Assembly (NCBI GenBank): GCA_023213395.1
Contig: CM041465.1
Span: forward strand, 152,279,741-152,343,740
Origin: Cycas panzhihuaensis
Lineage: Eukaryota; Cycadophyta
Direction: 5' to 3'
DNA: 64,000 bases
The position numbers and the translations under genes are program-made. Positions 1 through 12,288 of this stretch are shown here, one piece after another. The notes below the pieces were generated by a model. That model was not told where the DNA came from. It ran no database searches and worked only from the letters and a program-made list of their open reading frames with translations. Every line of letters starts with the position of its first letter. The stretch's first letter is position 1.

Positions 1-494
1 GGTTCTTTTTCCTTTTTATAAGTCAGAGTAACCTTTCCATTCTCCCCTTGATTTGTACTTAAGGATTTCTTGTCTTCGTAATGAGAATAAACTACAACTC
101 TAAAAACCTATCTACTAAAGAGTATAAACCATAGTAGTCAAATCCATTGCTAGTAATAGACATTTCACTCTAAAACAAGTATAAACTAATGTAAAAAACT
201 TCATTATCAAGTATCCACAAAAGTATTAAAAAATAAAATAACATACTCAAAAAGATAAAATCAAAGGAATATATACAACTACCATACATTGGCATATGGT
301 ATGACCATTACCAAAAGAGAAATATGTAACTTTACACTACTAATTAACTCTCATTATATTAGGGGACATATGGAGGGGGTTGCTATCAAAGGTTAAGAGT
401 CATAGAATCATGATAAAAACACAATACATATCATATATAAATCATGAAAAATAATTCATATATAATAAATAATATGAATTGTACATGAATCATA
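1..494. other. unassigned left flank
   Basis: AT-rich sequence to the left of the LTR that starts near 495. I see no coding pattern, RNA gene or repeat boundary in it. It should be the insertion-site flank of element B. Confidence 0.4.
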
Positions 495-2871
495 TGATAT
501 AGCATAATACATCTGGAAGCACATCTCTAGGAGGTCACTAAAGATGGGACACTCTAAATAGGTACTAAGGCTAACAAATAAAGATCTAGAGGTGTAAAGG
601 AAGATCAGGTTACCCTCAAAGGGTGTCCATGTATCGAAATGCAAGTTCAAGGACTTGCAACACACACGTTGCCCTATCTACTCTTGAAGAGTTGACGTGA
701 ACTATTAAGTATAAGTGATGGAAAGGGTGGCATCCTTGGGTTACCAAGTAGCCTAGGTGAGGCTCTCCTATCCTTGTTAGGAAAGGAAGCAATAAAGGAC
801 TCCCTTTCAAAAAATGGATATAAGATGAGAATAAAAGTATAAGACTAAGGTTTTGAGTTTTTTTTTATTTTTCCTAAGGAGTTACCTTTAGGGTTTGGGT
901 CATGGTGCAAAATTATGTTTATTATTTCTCTTAGTTACAAGAGGAAGTAATGCTGTATCTTCTTATTTTTAGGGTGTAGTTTATTATATGAAATGATGTT
1001 ATTTTGCTTGCAACAAAATGTTTCTTTTGATAAAGTTTATGAAGTACAAACACTCACCCTCACTCTCTTTTCACTTTGGAGGTCAAGGGATGCAAGGAAG
1101 AACAAAGGAGAGAATGTTGCAATAATCTCTTTTTAAGTTTCTTTTCAATGCAAGGAAACCTGTGCTTTGGTTCCACTATGTTCCGTAGTTTCATTTCTTA
1201 CATGCATGTGCATACATAAGAATGATAATTAGGTATAAAGGCTATGTAATATTTCCTTCTCTTAGTTGTGTTCGTTATATATGTAAAGAGAAAGGAATGC
1301 ATTCACTATTTTCCAATTTCTTTCTAACGTGCATATGTGTGTGCAAAAATAAAAAAGAGGAAGTGAAGCTTATGCAACATTTTTCTTTTAATATAAAAGA
1401 AGAAGGAAGAAATACTTTTTACTTGATGTTATAGCTTTGACTTGTATATGCAATATACATGCATAAATGGAAGAAATAATCTCTTCCTTGCTATGCTTCT
1501 TTTATGAAAAGAGAGAGGAGAAGAGAATGTATATGTGCCTTTTCTTTTTCCAAAGAAAAAAAACAAGAATGTGCTATATTCAAACTACCCTTTTTACTTT
1601 TGTTGCAATAGATGAATTTGAGTGGAGGTAAGTAAGAGCAAGATGGGTTTTGGAAGAGTGCACCTAGTATGTGATGTTTTATGTTGATCTCATAGTTGCT
1701 CATATGCTTCTCCCTTACTAATGACACAAGCTCCTTTGTTGCCACAATAGTTGTTAAGAGTGAAAAAGGGGGGTTGCCTTACCTTTCTCAAATCCAAAAT
1801 GTAATGTTGCAATAATTAAAAAAAAAGGAAAGAAAGCAATAAAGCCAAAATATTAACCTAACTATAGTACTAAAAGGTGATTGACATTACCTTATGATGA
1901 AGAATGATTTGTAAGCAGAAGCAAGCCTCTCACCTATAAGACAAAGCAAAGAACTTTTCCCATAAGCAACAAATATATACTTCCTAGATATATTCATACC
2001 AATGTTATTAACATGTGATAACAAGGAAACAAATACATCTACCTTCCTTTTTGAGACTTCAACATGTAAGAAACAAAATAAAATTGAGAGGGAGAAGAGG
2101 GTGGTGCCTCATAATAGAAAGGCCTCCTATGTGGCTACAATCTCCCAAGTAGCAAAAGGTATCACTTGGTTTGGTATGTTTCTCAAGGCAAGAATCCAAA
2201 GATGAAGGGAAGTAAAATGGTGGGGATATGGAGTGTCAATAGTAAGCACTAAATTATCTATGGGTGATTAATTGATTTAGGCTTGTGTTGGAGGAAGTTT
2301 ATGCATGCACAAATGGAATAGGAAGGTGGGGATAAAAGGAGAGGGATTACCCATGGAGGAGGTGTCAAGCTAGAGTTTGCACCTCTTTGTCCTTCTCTAA
2401 CTCCTTCAAACTTGTTGGTTTCCTTCCCACTTTCTCCTACAACAGCCTTGAGGGAACTTGAGAAAGGTTTATTGTCTAAAGGAGGATGTTTCCCAAGGTT
2501 AGAAAGGGGATATTATGCAACAAACATATGAAAATTAATTCCTTAAGCATTAGACTAGAACAAAGAGGATCATATAACAAGGAATGAGGGTAAATGACAA
2601 GAAAATATGCTAAAAAACTAAAACAAGCAAGTTGTTTGCCTATTTTTAGTAAGTGGAGTTTATCTTTGTGAGAAAACCTTGGTGGAGGACATCTTTTCTC
2701 ATCTTTTAAATGCCTTTTGTGGTGAAAAAATGAAAGAAGAGAATAGAGGAAGGATTGGAATAGTGTGTAGATCTTGGACAAGTGTTGTTGTTACCAAAAA
2801 CCTGAGCTTTTCCTCTTCTTTTCCTTCAAGAATACTTGCTTTTTGCTCTTGCATTAACTAGTGTTAAAAAT

Positions 2872-2918
<47 letters not shown>

Positions 2919-3751
2919 GTAGATGAGAGAATAATGAAGAATTTAGAGTTTTTGTAAGTTTGAATGGATTCTAAGGACTATTAGGCCTTGATCTGGGCTA
3001 GTCCCAAGACTGAGATCTATGTTAGAGAGGCATTAAATGTAAATTTATCCATTTTCTGGATACATTCAAAGTCATAACAATCGCACCATGAATATATCTA
3101 TAAGGCATAACAATCAAAGTAGGGCAAACAGAAAGCCAGGCAAGATGGAAACAAAATAATAGAACCTATAAAAGATTGATAAATGCTTATGAAAGAAGGA
3201 TAACACTTCCTATTGGAGGCCTAAAACTCCTCCCTAAGGATCTAGAAATTAGTCTCATACCATCTCATATATTGGCAACTGTAAAAATGCATAATAACAT
3301 CACTAAACTGGGTTAGAACCTCATGGGGATAATGGCAATCGAGTTCCTAGAGTATAGATGGAGATTAGGCCATCAAAATACCCAATGAATTACCCTGAAT
3401 AAATCAAGTGATGGATAAGGTGGGAAGAAAGAGAAAAAGGTGTGGCATAGGAATGTAAATAAGCTAGAACTCATCCTAAAACTGAGCTATGGAAGCATAT
3501 GAGGGACCTCTTACCAATTGGGAAATTACCATAGGGGCTCAATGATACCATTGGACCAAAGGCCTAGTCATCATAAGCAAAGACATACACAGGTAAGCCA
3601 TGTAAATGAATCAATCATGCATTTAGGCAACTATACAAACATCACATAAAATAATAGTTGTAAAGAATGTAAAGAAGAGTGAGGGATAGAACATACACAT
3701 AAACTTACCTATGCAATACTATCCTAATCCATTCCTAATAGGTAGGAAACA
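495..3751 (-). repeat. 3' LTR of element B (about 3.26 kb)
   Basis: The right edge is firm: the block ends in ..AGGAAACA at 3751, next to a C-rich tract that is a polypurine tract on the minus strand, exactly as at the end of the D LTR (28229). The left edge is inferred by matching the first 300 bases with the start of the D LTR. CTCTAGG at 525 lines up with GTCTAGG in D, and the stretch around 616-650 matches the D stretch around 25850-25880. The first TG at the right distance is at 495. The middle is too diverged to align by eye. It contains a GA microsatellite. Confidence 0.6.
2873..2916. repeat. (GA)n microsatellite
   Basis: About 22 uninterrupted GA/AG dinucleotides inside the B LTR. 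Confidence 0.95.
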
Positions 3752-3765
3752 CTGCCCCCTTGGCA
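3752..3765 (-). other. polypurine tract of element B
   Basis: On the minus strand the bases just before the LTR read GCCAAGGGGGCAG. This matches the tract next to the D 3' LTR (28230-28241). Such a tract primes plus-strand DNA synthesis in LTR elements and fixes the LTR boundary. Confidence 0.7.
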
Positions 3766-4309
3766 TCAAGACCTTGTCACTTTGGAGCATTGGACAATGG
3801 TGAAAGTTGCCAACATACATGTTGTCAATAGTAGTGATAACTAGTAGGTAGGTGTGTAGGTAACCAAAGGGCACTATAAGTGATATAAGGGATGTATGGA
3901 TAAGAGGACATATTCTAGGGGAGAAGACAAGCTCATGGTTCAATCAAACCTCTAAGTGTGGGACCCTAGACCCAGTACACACCATAGAAGATAAAGAAAA
4001 GGGGTGACCTAAGGGGATGCCCTTTAGTAGCACCCCTAAATGGGTAGCATGACCCTAGAAAATGTGGTAGGTTTGAAACTGAAAGAGGAAACTAAGGAGG
4101 GTTAAGGGATGCTTTATCACTCTAAGATAGAGCTTAAATCAAATAAAGAAGGGTTTTGGTCACCATAGTTTAGCCTCATTAGCGGCTACCATTTAGAGGT
4201 AAAGAAGGAGTAGAGGTTGGGGGAGGGGTCACCATTGACTGGTTTCTAAAGGGCAACCTATCAAACCTATAAGGAACCATTTATGAGATAAAGATGACAC
4301 TTAAGAATA

Positions 4310-4770
4310 AGGTAAACTAGACTATTAGCCTCGACATTCTAATCACAAGGGATGTATCAAATATCAACCATTAATAAGTAAGATAGAAGAGACCTAATAA
4401 TTGAAGCGAGGGATCTCAACTAAGGGCAGAGGACCCAATAGGTTTAGGTCAACTAGGATACTATGATCTGAGAGTCACAATGTAGGATGATAGGACTACG
4501 ATGGATGTAAAGTGCATTGGTTAAGGCTTCTATAGCTGCTATATACTCTACATTATTGTTCATGGCCTCATGTAGATAAATCTTAGAACATATGAAATCA
4601 TGCCCAGAGGGATCACAGATGATACAAGCTATAGCAGAAGGTCTCAAGTTACCATGACTACCACCATCCATGAAGATGAGTAGTGCCATGATTAGGGAAA
4701 TAATAAGGAACTTAATGAAAATAAGGGAGATACTTGATAAAGGATAATGAGTCCTAAAAAAAATCATAAT
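4310..4770 (-). pseudogene. aRNase H (RVT_3-type) domain relic of element B
   Basis: The minus strand encodes an RNase H fold of the 'archaeal-type' class found in Tat-lineage gypsy elements. The motif IFMDGGSHGN gives the first catalytic Asp, NNVEYIAAIEAL the catalytic Glu, and LHCDSQIIVS the second Asp. After in-frame stops the usual C-terminal pattern follows (VDI..YIP.D.NVEANSL). The normal element RNase H lies elsewhere (16240-16570), so this is a second RNase H. It sits between the antisense PMD gene and the 3' LTR, downstream of integrase. In the sister element D the corresponding interval is about 0.6 kb shorter and I see no such domain. Broken by several stops. A LINE or host RNase H-like origin cannot be excluded, but strand and position fit the element. 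Confidence 0.75.
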
Positions 4771-4989
4771 TACTCAAAAGGATAATCAAGAGAGGAAAGG
4801 AGAGACCTATAGCCAGGTTGTTAAGCTTATGGAGGGACTACCCTATAAAAGGGAAGGAGCAAAGGTAAGAACATACTTAATGTCGAGGATCTAAGGTAGG
4901 TTCAAAGCTAATCAAGGGCTCAACCTAGGGATTGGATCCCATTAGAAGCAAAATGGGCCAAAATAGACATGAAAAGCAGAGTCAACTTG

Positions 4990-5420
4990 CCAAAACGAGT
5001 CCATAAAGTATAAACATGGATAGTGTTTTAAGCAGCACAAAATAAGGTAAAAAGGACTCCCAAAGGATACAAAAGGGGTGCTATAAATGCTAGAAAAGTT
5101 GAGAAAAATGGGCATCTAGGGGCCTAAAAGGGTAGGAACCCTAAAGAGAACAAGGATGAGCCTAAGGATGTGGTCCTAATGACTCCATTAAAATGGGAGA
5201 AGGTTGCAATTCAAGGAGTCCCACAAATAAAAAGGGATAAGGGGCTGAAAATGGAATTCATTTTCACACTCCCTTATGTGATTTGGAGAGAAAACTACCT
5301 ATTACCCTCAACTTACCACCTTGGTATGAGCCTAGTAGAGGAGATCTAATTATTAGATCATCATGCAAAGGAAGCCATTGAGACCATAGCTGAGTGCTGG
5401 CAGTAGTTAGGCCAGACCTG
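4990..5420 (+). promoter_or_regulatory. 5' region of the antisense PMD gene in B (promoter and leader exon)
   Basis: This stretch aligns by eye with 28800-29258 of element D. Shared blocks include a block containing gtataaac, the ..TATAAATGC.. block, GAATTCATTTTCAC (5252) and GGCCAGACCT just before the inferred splice donor. An A/T-rich ATAAAAAGGG sits where D has a CTATATAAG box. The leader is degenerate here. Confidence 0.45.
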
Positions 5421-5875
5421 GTACTCAGATCTTAACCATGACTCATTTATTTGCATCTTTTTATTAGTGTCTTTTATATATTGGGTAGTGCCTTTTAGGG
5501 TGCTATGAGGCTTGACGAGACCCAATTAAGGGCACATAAGAGGCTAAACCAAGGCTTTAGGAGGCCCTAATCCCAATGGACAAAGTGTTATCCATCTTTA
5601 TTTATATATTTTTTGTTTTTATTCTATTTTATTTTATTTTAACAGGGGAATTTATGGTACCACAGATATCCCTACGGGGCATATGGAGTACCTATAGGGC
5701 CCGCTAATATATTTACAATGTTGTGAATATATTAGTGGGGTGAAGATGAATATAAAGAATATATGAAAATATTTAGATTTAATCAAATTTTGATGACTGA
5801 TATGTTGACTAGGAGGGCCCTTGGCCCTGTAGGGAGGTAAGTAACTAACTGATAATGTTTGTTGGTGATTTTTAG
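5421..5875 (+). other. inferred first intron of the antisense PMD gene (B copy)
   Basis: It begins GTACTC after GGCCAGACCTG and ends in GATTTTTAG at 5875. The D copy has GTGAGT at the matching donor (29259) and TGATTGTAG at the acceptor (29720). The conserved position in two diverged copies supports a real intron. The donor is weak in B. Confidence 0.5.
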
Positions 5876-6812
5876 CATCTCACCAGAGTGGAAAATTGCA
5901 AGAACATCGGTTCATTGATGATAGGATTTACAGAGTTGATGGATCACCATGATAAGGTAACATTGAGACAATGTGTCTTTCTCAAGATAGTTTACACACC
6001 ACGATATACCTCAGACTAGGCACTTTTAATTGATATCATCTCTTATTGGGATCGATAGAGGCATGTGTTCCATCTCTCACTAGTGGGAGATGCCACCATC
6101 ACCCCAATGAATGTCTAGAGGATTATGGAGGTGCCTACCAGTAGAGTAACAATGGTGTTTGGGACTTTGCCTAATGTAGATATAGCACATAGAGGGGCAA
6201 CCAGATAGTTTTACAGTAGGGATCATTGGGACTAGAGGGGGTTATCATTGGGGACCATAGTGATGTTTATGATTCCTCATGTAAAGAAGATGATTATCTT
6301 TACTATTCTATTCTGAATTTTCTAAAAATAGAACTATAGGGATGTGTTTGGAGGATGGATGGATATCATCAAATAATACAAGGCAGAAGAGAGGTTTGAG
6401 TCAGTCGCTTTGATAGTAGCTAATCTCATGGCTCAGCTCGACCAAATCTAAGTAGCAGGACGGGGAGGACTCTCATATAACTCCCTACTTTAGTGTTGGT
6501 TCTTTGATCATTTTTTAGGAGTGGGACTAGTAATAGGACCATAACCCATACCAGTTAGTGCTCCTCTCATTCATCAATGGCCATCATATTTCAGGGGTGT
6601 CAGAGAGCCAGCTCAGGTTAAGAGATTTATAGTAGCTACATCATTAGACCTGTTAATGGTGGATGATTATGTGAGCCAAACATATCACATTATGCATTAG
6701 GACAGTGATGAAATGGAGGGAAAGGTTGCATGGGTCCTCACAATAGAGCCAAGAGAGTAGAAGGATCAGGGAGGTCCTGCTACTGATTCAGAGGTAGAGG
6801 TAGCATTGGTGG
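5876..6812 (+). pseudogene. antisense plant-mobile-domain (PMD)-like gene of element B, 5' part
   Basis: The plus strand aligns with 29721-30850 of element D, where a PMD-type reading frame is clearer. Conserved landmarks are the stretch before the W-D-R block (about 6030-6080), the following V-F-H-L-like block and an acidic tail (about 6770-6800). PMD proteins (MAIN/MAIL1 family and transposon-borne relatives) are plant proteins of uncertain biochemical role. This gene runs opposite to the gag-pol of its host element. Here it has many stops and is split by element A, whose target site GGTGG lies at 6808-6812. The rest continues at 13154. Confidence 0.6.
6808..6812. repeat. target-site duplication of element A (left)
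   Basis: GGTGG immediately before the left LTR. It is repeated exactly at 13154-13158 after the right LTR. Confidence 0.95.
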
Positions 6813-7678
6813 TGATCCAGGAGGATCTACCATATGTTTACAGGATGTAGAAAATGCTAGGCATTGGCATAACTAAAAGAGATATGGCCAAATGGTATCA
6901 AAATTATATGAAATTTTTTGTAAAGGAAGAAGACACATCCCACTACATAAATACAAAAGTTGGGATTTAGAAAATATCATTTGATTAGAGTTTAAGCCTT
7001 GTTTTACATAAAATTAATCCCACAACTAGCAGAAAAATAATAAATACATATTATAATTAAATGAATACAAATATAGTCAAATGACATCCAAATGAGCTAA
7101 CATTTTGAGGAAGTGGAGGGGACATGCATTCCTATATGTGTACCAAATTTGATCCAAATTGGAGTTCGTTACAGTTAGTTACAAGTCACAACTTTTAAGA
7201 ATTGCATGAAGGCCACTTGGACAACATGTATTCTAGTGGTTAGTGGTTATACTTGCATGATTGCCACTTATTAAACATGTAATTTGGGTTTCTTTCTATA
7301 AATTAAGCCCTATTATGGGTTGAAGAGGTGGTTCTTGGAGGTGAAAGGCACTTGACTTGGGAAGCATCCTTGGAGAAGCATTTTGGAGGGTTGGAGTCCC
7401 CCTTATGGTATAATTGTATCATTTATTCCTTGTAATTTAACCATTCTTTTGCTAGTTGATTTCTCCACCATTAAATAGAGATTTTAATAGTTTAATAAAA
7501 GTACTACTCCTCATACTTTTGGAGCAATGTCAAGAATAAATGATTTGTTTGTAGAATTTCCTTTTGTGGGCTCATTTTTATTTTGATGTTATTAGGATTT
7601 CTACACTAACTCCCAGGATCTCAAGGAGAAAAGGTTGATAATTAAATTCTTTACCAATTAAGCTCTATTTTGGGATTA
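6813..7678 (+). repeat. 5' LTR of element A
   Basis: 866 bp, starting TGATCC and ending GGGATTA, where the right copy ends GGGATCA. It begins directly after TSD GGTGG and stops 5 bases before the primer-binding site. Confidence 0.92.
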
Positions 7679-7683
7679 TATTT

Positions 7684-7695
7684 TGGTATCAGAGC
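7684..7695 (+). other. primer-binding site of element A (tRNA-iMet type)
   Basis: TGGTATCAGAGC, the standard sequence complementary to the 3' end of plant initiator tRNA-Met, 5 bases after the 5' LTR. Confidence 0.93.
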
Positions 7696-7721
7696 ATGTG
7701 ACTTTTGTTGTAGGGACTTGA

Positions 7722-8822
7722 ATGGTACAAACAAGGAAAGGATACAAAGAGAAAGGTGAAGCTTTTCTTACGTTGCAATCACCAAGAAGACAAAGAAAGA
7801 ATCCAAGCACCATGGCTGCAAAAGAAGATGGAGAAATTAGATTTGAAAAGCTTGAGAAGAATGTAGAAGTCTTGATGCAAATGATGACCCAACTTCTACC
7901 TCTAGTCAAGGGAAAAGACAAAGAGAAGGAAATTAAAAGAGGATCCATATATGACCACAACCATGAAGAGGAAGAGGAGGAGACCTTAAAGCACTCATTT
8001 GAAGAAAGCAAGGGTACTTCATCTCATCAACCCTTCAAGGTGAAGGCAAAGCTGGATATTCCAACTTATGATGGAGAGGTAAATGCTGAAAAGTTGGACC
8101 ATTAGTTGGATCAATTTGAAACCTACTTTACAATTTATGCTTATAGTAATGCTCAAAAGCTTTCATTTGCTAGGCTCAAGTTGTGTAAACATGCATTGAC
8201 ATGGTGGAATGCATATTTGAAGATTCGTGATGTATCTTCTTTTTTATGGATGGATTTTAAGAAAATAATAAAGAAGCAATACTGCCCCATAGGTCATGAG
8301 GAAGACTAATAGGTCACTTGGCAATATTTACGCCAAGGGAGAGGTGTATGTGTCCAACACTATACTTCTTTATTTTTTAGGCATGGCATGCTAGTTGGTA
8401 TTAATATAGATAAACATATCACTCTTATAAAATTTATTGGAGGATTACATGAATACATAAGGAAGGAACTAAGGCTTTTTAAGGTTCAATCCATTGGAGA
8501 AGCAAGTAGAATGGCTATGGCAATAGAAAGTAAAAGCAAGAAATCTACATTCATGTCTAAAGATTCTACTTTTACTTCTAATACGTATGAAAAGAATCCT
8601 AAATTGCACTCATCTAAAAGGCAAGAAGGAAAGAAGAAAAGAACTAATTTTGTTAAAAGTTTTAACTATTGTGAGGATTGTGATATTAGTGGTCATATTA
8701 CAGCAAAGTGTTGGAAGTTGCATCTAGAACTAAAGCCAAAGCATATCAAGGATATGGAATTAAGAAAAAAGGAAAAATGCAAAGCACTACTTTCTAAGGT
8801 GGAGATTGAAAGTGAAGGATAA
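7722..8822 (+). pseudogene. gag of element A
   Basis: The capsid/nucleocapsid part of the polyprotein starts at MVQTRKGYKEKG. It has a basic, then acidic N-terminus with a Glu run around residues 85-92, then the retrotransposon gag core (DIPTYDGEVNAEKL, LTWWNAYL, a W-Q-Y-L-R-Q block near 8322). It ends in a CCHC zinc knuckle, CEDCDISGHITAKC, near 8673-8714, which would bind RNA. Stops occur at 8103, 8307, 8310 and 8820. The first replaces an expected Trp in ..LDH*LDQFE... No frameshift is present. Confidence 0.85.
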
Positions 8823-9206
8823 GAAGAGAAGGTTACTCTACTTACAAATTATGGAGATGATGCTACAAGGGAGGAACTATTTCACTTGAAGCTTCAAGTA
8901 GGAAATAATATTATTGGTGCCATTATAGATCTAGGGAGTCAAAAGAATTTGATCTCAAAAAGTTTGGTAAAGAGCATTGGGTTGGTAACTACTCCTCACC
9001 CTTACCCATATCTTCTTGGTTGGATCTATAAACATGTGGAAATGAAAATATCAAAGCAATGTACACTTAAATCTTTCATCACTAATGATTTTGTTGATGA
9101 AGTAATATGTGATGTGGTGCCATTAGATGTATGCCATGTTCTACTTGGGAATCCCTACTTGTAGGATCGAGATGCACTCTTCTATCAAAGGGAGAGAGAG
9201 TATCGA
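8823..9206 (+). pseudogene. aspartic protease region of element A
   Basis: Same frame as gag. The segment VGNNIIGAIIDLGSQKNLIS carries the retropepsin-like loop, but the usual D-S/T-G reads D-L-G, so the active site is altered or the residue has drifted. It continues to the typical end DVCHVLLGNPYL at 9164, followed by a stop at 9162-9164. A retropepsin would cut the gag-pol polyprotein. Confidence 0.75.
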
Positions 9207-10400
9207 TTGATGAAGGATAATAAGGGCTTCATCACAAAGGCTACAAAGAAGCACTTGGATAAGATAGCATTAATTTCGGCCACTCAAGCAAAAAGGATGA
9301 TCAATGCATGTGGTAAATTCATCATCTTAATGGTAAGAAGAAAAGAAGAGCCAAAAGATGAAGAAGGTCCTTCTACTTGCACTCTTCTTATATCACCTAA
9401 ACAAATGCAACAAATTGAGGAGTTAAAGACAAGGTATGATATTCTATTTCAACATGTTGATGGGCTACCACCAAAGAGAAAGATAGAGCATGAAATCACT
9501 CTTGTAGGAGATCCACAACTGCCTAATGTTGCTTTATATAGGCACTCCATTGTAGAGAATAATGAGATAAAGAGGCAAGTTGAGGAGTTGCTTAATCAAG
9601 GGGTCATAAGACCTTCATGTTCACCTTGTGGGTCACCAATTATTTTAGTGCCTAAGAAGGATGGGGGATGGAGAATGTGTATAGACTTTCATGCTTTGAA
9701 TAAAATTACAATTAAAAATTGCTGCCCTTTGCCTTGCATAGATGATTTACTTGATCAAATTTAGCATGCTTGTTATTTTACTAAGTTGAATTTGAAAAGC
9801 GGTTATCACCAAGTTAGGGTCAAGGAGGAGGACACATGGAAGACAGCCTTCAAAACAAAGCAAGGACTCTTTGAATGGATGGTTATACCTTCCAGATTGT
9901 GTAATACTCCTGCAACATTCATGAGGCTAATGAATGAAATGTTAAGGCCTTACTTGGATAATTTTGTTATTGTCTATCTTGATGACATTTTGATTTTCAG
10001 CAACACATGGGAGGAACATTTGCAGCACATAGAAGAAGTTTTAAAGACTATGGTTAAGCATCATTTGAAGCTTAATGTGAAGAAGTATGAATTTGACAAG
10101 GAGAACTTGATCTTCTTAGGCTTTATGGTTGGAGGAGGAAAGTTGAGCATCGATCCACTCAAGACTCAAGCCATCCTCAAATGGTCTAGGCCAATAAACA
10201 TCACAGAGGTGAGAAGTTTTTTAGGAGCTTGTCAATACTTGAGAAAGTTTATTCTTCATTTCTCACAGGTTGCAGCACCTCTACATGGATTGACAAAATC
10301 TAATAAAAAGTTTACTTGGGGTTCCAAGGAGGAAGAAGCTTTTCTTCTTTTAAAGAAGAAAATTTATGAAGCACTAGTTTTGACAATGCCAAATTTGTAA
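9207..10400 (+). pseudogene. reverse transcriptase of element A
   Basis: RT domain with the gypsy hallmarks: [50 protein letters not shown] and the catalytic [13 protein letters not shown] (YLDD intact), then the connection region FLGACQYLRKFI. Interrupted by stops at 9762 and 10398, frame preserved. In an intact element RT copies the genomic RNA to DNA. Confidence 0.9.
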
Positions 10401-10770
10401 AGGCCTTTTGAAGTAGAAGCTAATGCAAGTGGAAATACGATGAGAGATGTCCTTATTCAAGATGGGAAGCCTATTGCTTACCATTCATAAGTCTTCACCC
10501 CTCAAGTAAAAAACTACCTAATATACGATCGAGAAATATTCGCACTTCATCAAGCATGTAAGCATTGGAGGTCCTGCTTACTTGGAAAAGAGGTTGTAGT
10601 TCATACCGATCATAAGCCTCTTCAATTTTTATAAACCCAAAGTAAATTACAACAAGCAAGGCACATGAAGTGGATGAGTTATTTACAACAATTCAATATT
10701 ATAATTAAGTACAAAAAGGGATCTACTAACAAAATTGTTGATATGTTATCTAGACCATCTTGTTCCACTT
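10401..10770 (+). pseudogene. RNase H of element A
   Basis: It continues the pol frame. The order is VEANASGNTMRDVL, YDREIFALHQACKHW and HTDHKPLQFL, the usual gypsy RNase H. Stops lie at 10488 and 10632, each beside conserved residues. RNase H removes the RNA strand of the RNA-DNA hybrid. Confidence 0.85.
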
Positions 10771-12248
10771 CTTCTTCTACTTTTGTTTGCAGTTCTCTTA
10801 TGAGTTTACAGGTGGAACTAATACATCATAAAGAGTATAAAGACTTGTACCATGAAGATGAAGCTTTGAAGAAAGAATTAGAGAACCTAGCGAAAGGAAG
10901 ACCTTCCCAGCTTGCTTGGAAGGATTGTCTACTTTTCAAAGGGGAGCATCTCTATGTTCCATCAAAAGGAGATACTTCAAAAGTAGCTGATCTCTTTGGT
11001 ATAGAGAAGACTTTAGCAAACTTGAGAAGATATGTTATATGGCCAAAAATGCAAAATGATGTAAAAAAATATGTAAAAGGATGTGTAATGTGTAATACTT
11101 CTAAGCCTTCTTCTAGAAAATTAGGATTGTATACACCACTTCCTATTCCCATTAGACCTTGGGAAAGTATCTCCATTGATTTCTTAGGGGGACTTCCCAT
11201 GACTAGGAAGGGACATGATTATCTCTTTTTTGTTATAGATAGGTTCAATAAAATGATATGTCTAATACCTTGTAAGAAGACAATCATAGGAATAGGAGCA
11301 GTTGAGTTATTCTTTGAGCATGTATGGAAGAATTTTGGCTTGCCTTCTTCCATCATTTCAAATTGGGACACTCGATTCCTTTCATCATTTTGGAAGTCAC
11401 TATGGGAGATGATGGGTACCAAATTGAAGAGGAGTACAAGTTTCCATCCTCAAACGGATGGACAAATTGAAGTTGTGAACAGAACTTTAGTACATTTATT
11501 GAAGGGATAAAATTCCAAGCATCGAAAGACTTGGGATGAATCATTGGCTTTTTTATAATTTGCATTTAATAGAGTAATGCATGCATCACACTTTAAAGCA
11601 CCTTTTGAAGTTTGCTTGGGATACTTGCCTCAAAGTCCATTTGACTTAGAGTTTTCCATGCAAGTTAAGGAAGGATCCATCAAAGAGAAGGAGGAGCATG
11701 ACAAGGCTTTAAGATACTTGGAAAAGATCCAGAGAGTCCATAAAGAAGTGTATGATCAACTTCTAAGGACTCAACAAAAGTACAAGGAAAGACATGATAA
11801 GCATAGGCAAGAGTGTACTTTTCAAGAAGGAGATTTAGTATGGTTATACTTGAGCAAGGAGAGGTTAAAAGGAGAAGGCAAGAAACTCAAACCTATAAGG
11901 TATGGACCATTCAAGATTTTGAAAAAAGTAGGTGGCAATGCTTTCCAACTTGATCTTCCACCTTATATACAAATATATTCAGTAGTAAATGCTAAATACT
12001 TAAAACTCTTTGAGCCCTCCATGCTAGATGAGGAACATGACCAGTTCACTTTACCTTTAGTTGATGACTTGTATTTAGAAAGTGAGGAGCCTCTCAAGGA
12101 AGATTGTATCTTGGAGAGAAAATCTACCAAAACAAGACATAAGACACATAAATCTTTTAGGATTGGAGTAGCAGGACATTTGCCAAGTAAGGCCAAGTGG
12201 TTTAGTAGGCAACAAGGAGAACAACACTTTCCCGATCTCCAATTCTAA
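10771..12248 (+). pseudogene. integrase of element A
   Basis: Zinc-binding region with H and C residues (GCVMCNTSK marks the C-x2-C), then the catalytic core. The first Asp is in SISIDFLGGLP. The second Asp position reads SNWDTRF, where D is kept in WDTRF. The Glu is in FHPQTDGQIEVVNRT. It ends with a GPY/F-like module (KPIRYGPFKILKKVGGNAFQ ... LKLFEPSML). Stops lie at 11508 and 11556. No chromodomain is seen in the last 60 residues. Confidence 0.88.
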
Positions 12249-12270
12249 GCCAAACAGGAGTTGGCTATTT

Positions 12271-12288
12271 TCCAAGGAAGGGGAGCCA
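12271..12288 (+). other. polypurine tract of element A
   Basis: CCAAGGAAGGGGAGCCA directly before the 3' LTR. It is the primer site for plus-strand DNA synthesis. Confidence 0.85.

Noticed and set aside
7676-8011. Minus-strand frame opposite the gag start of element A
   Set aside because: Serine-rich shadow of the Glu/Lys codons of gag.
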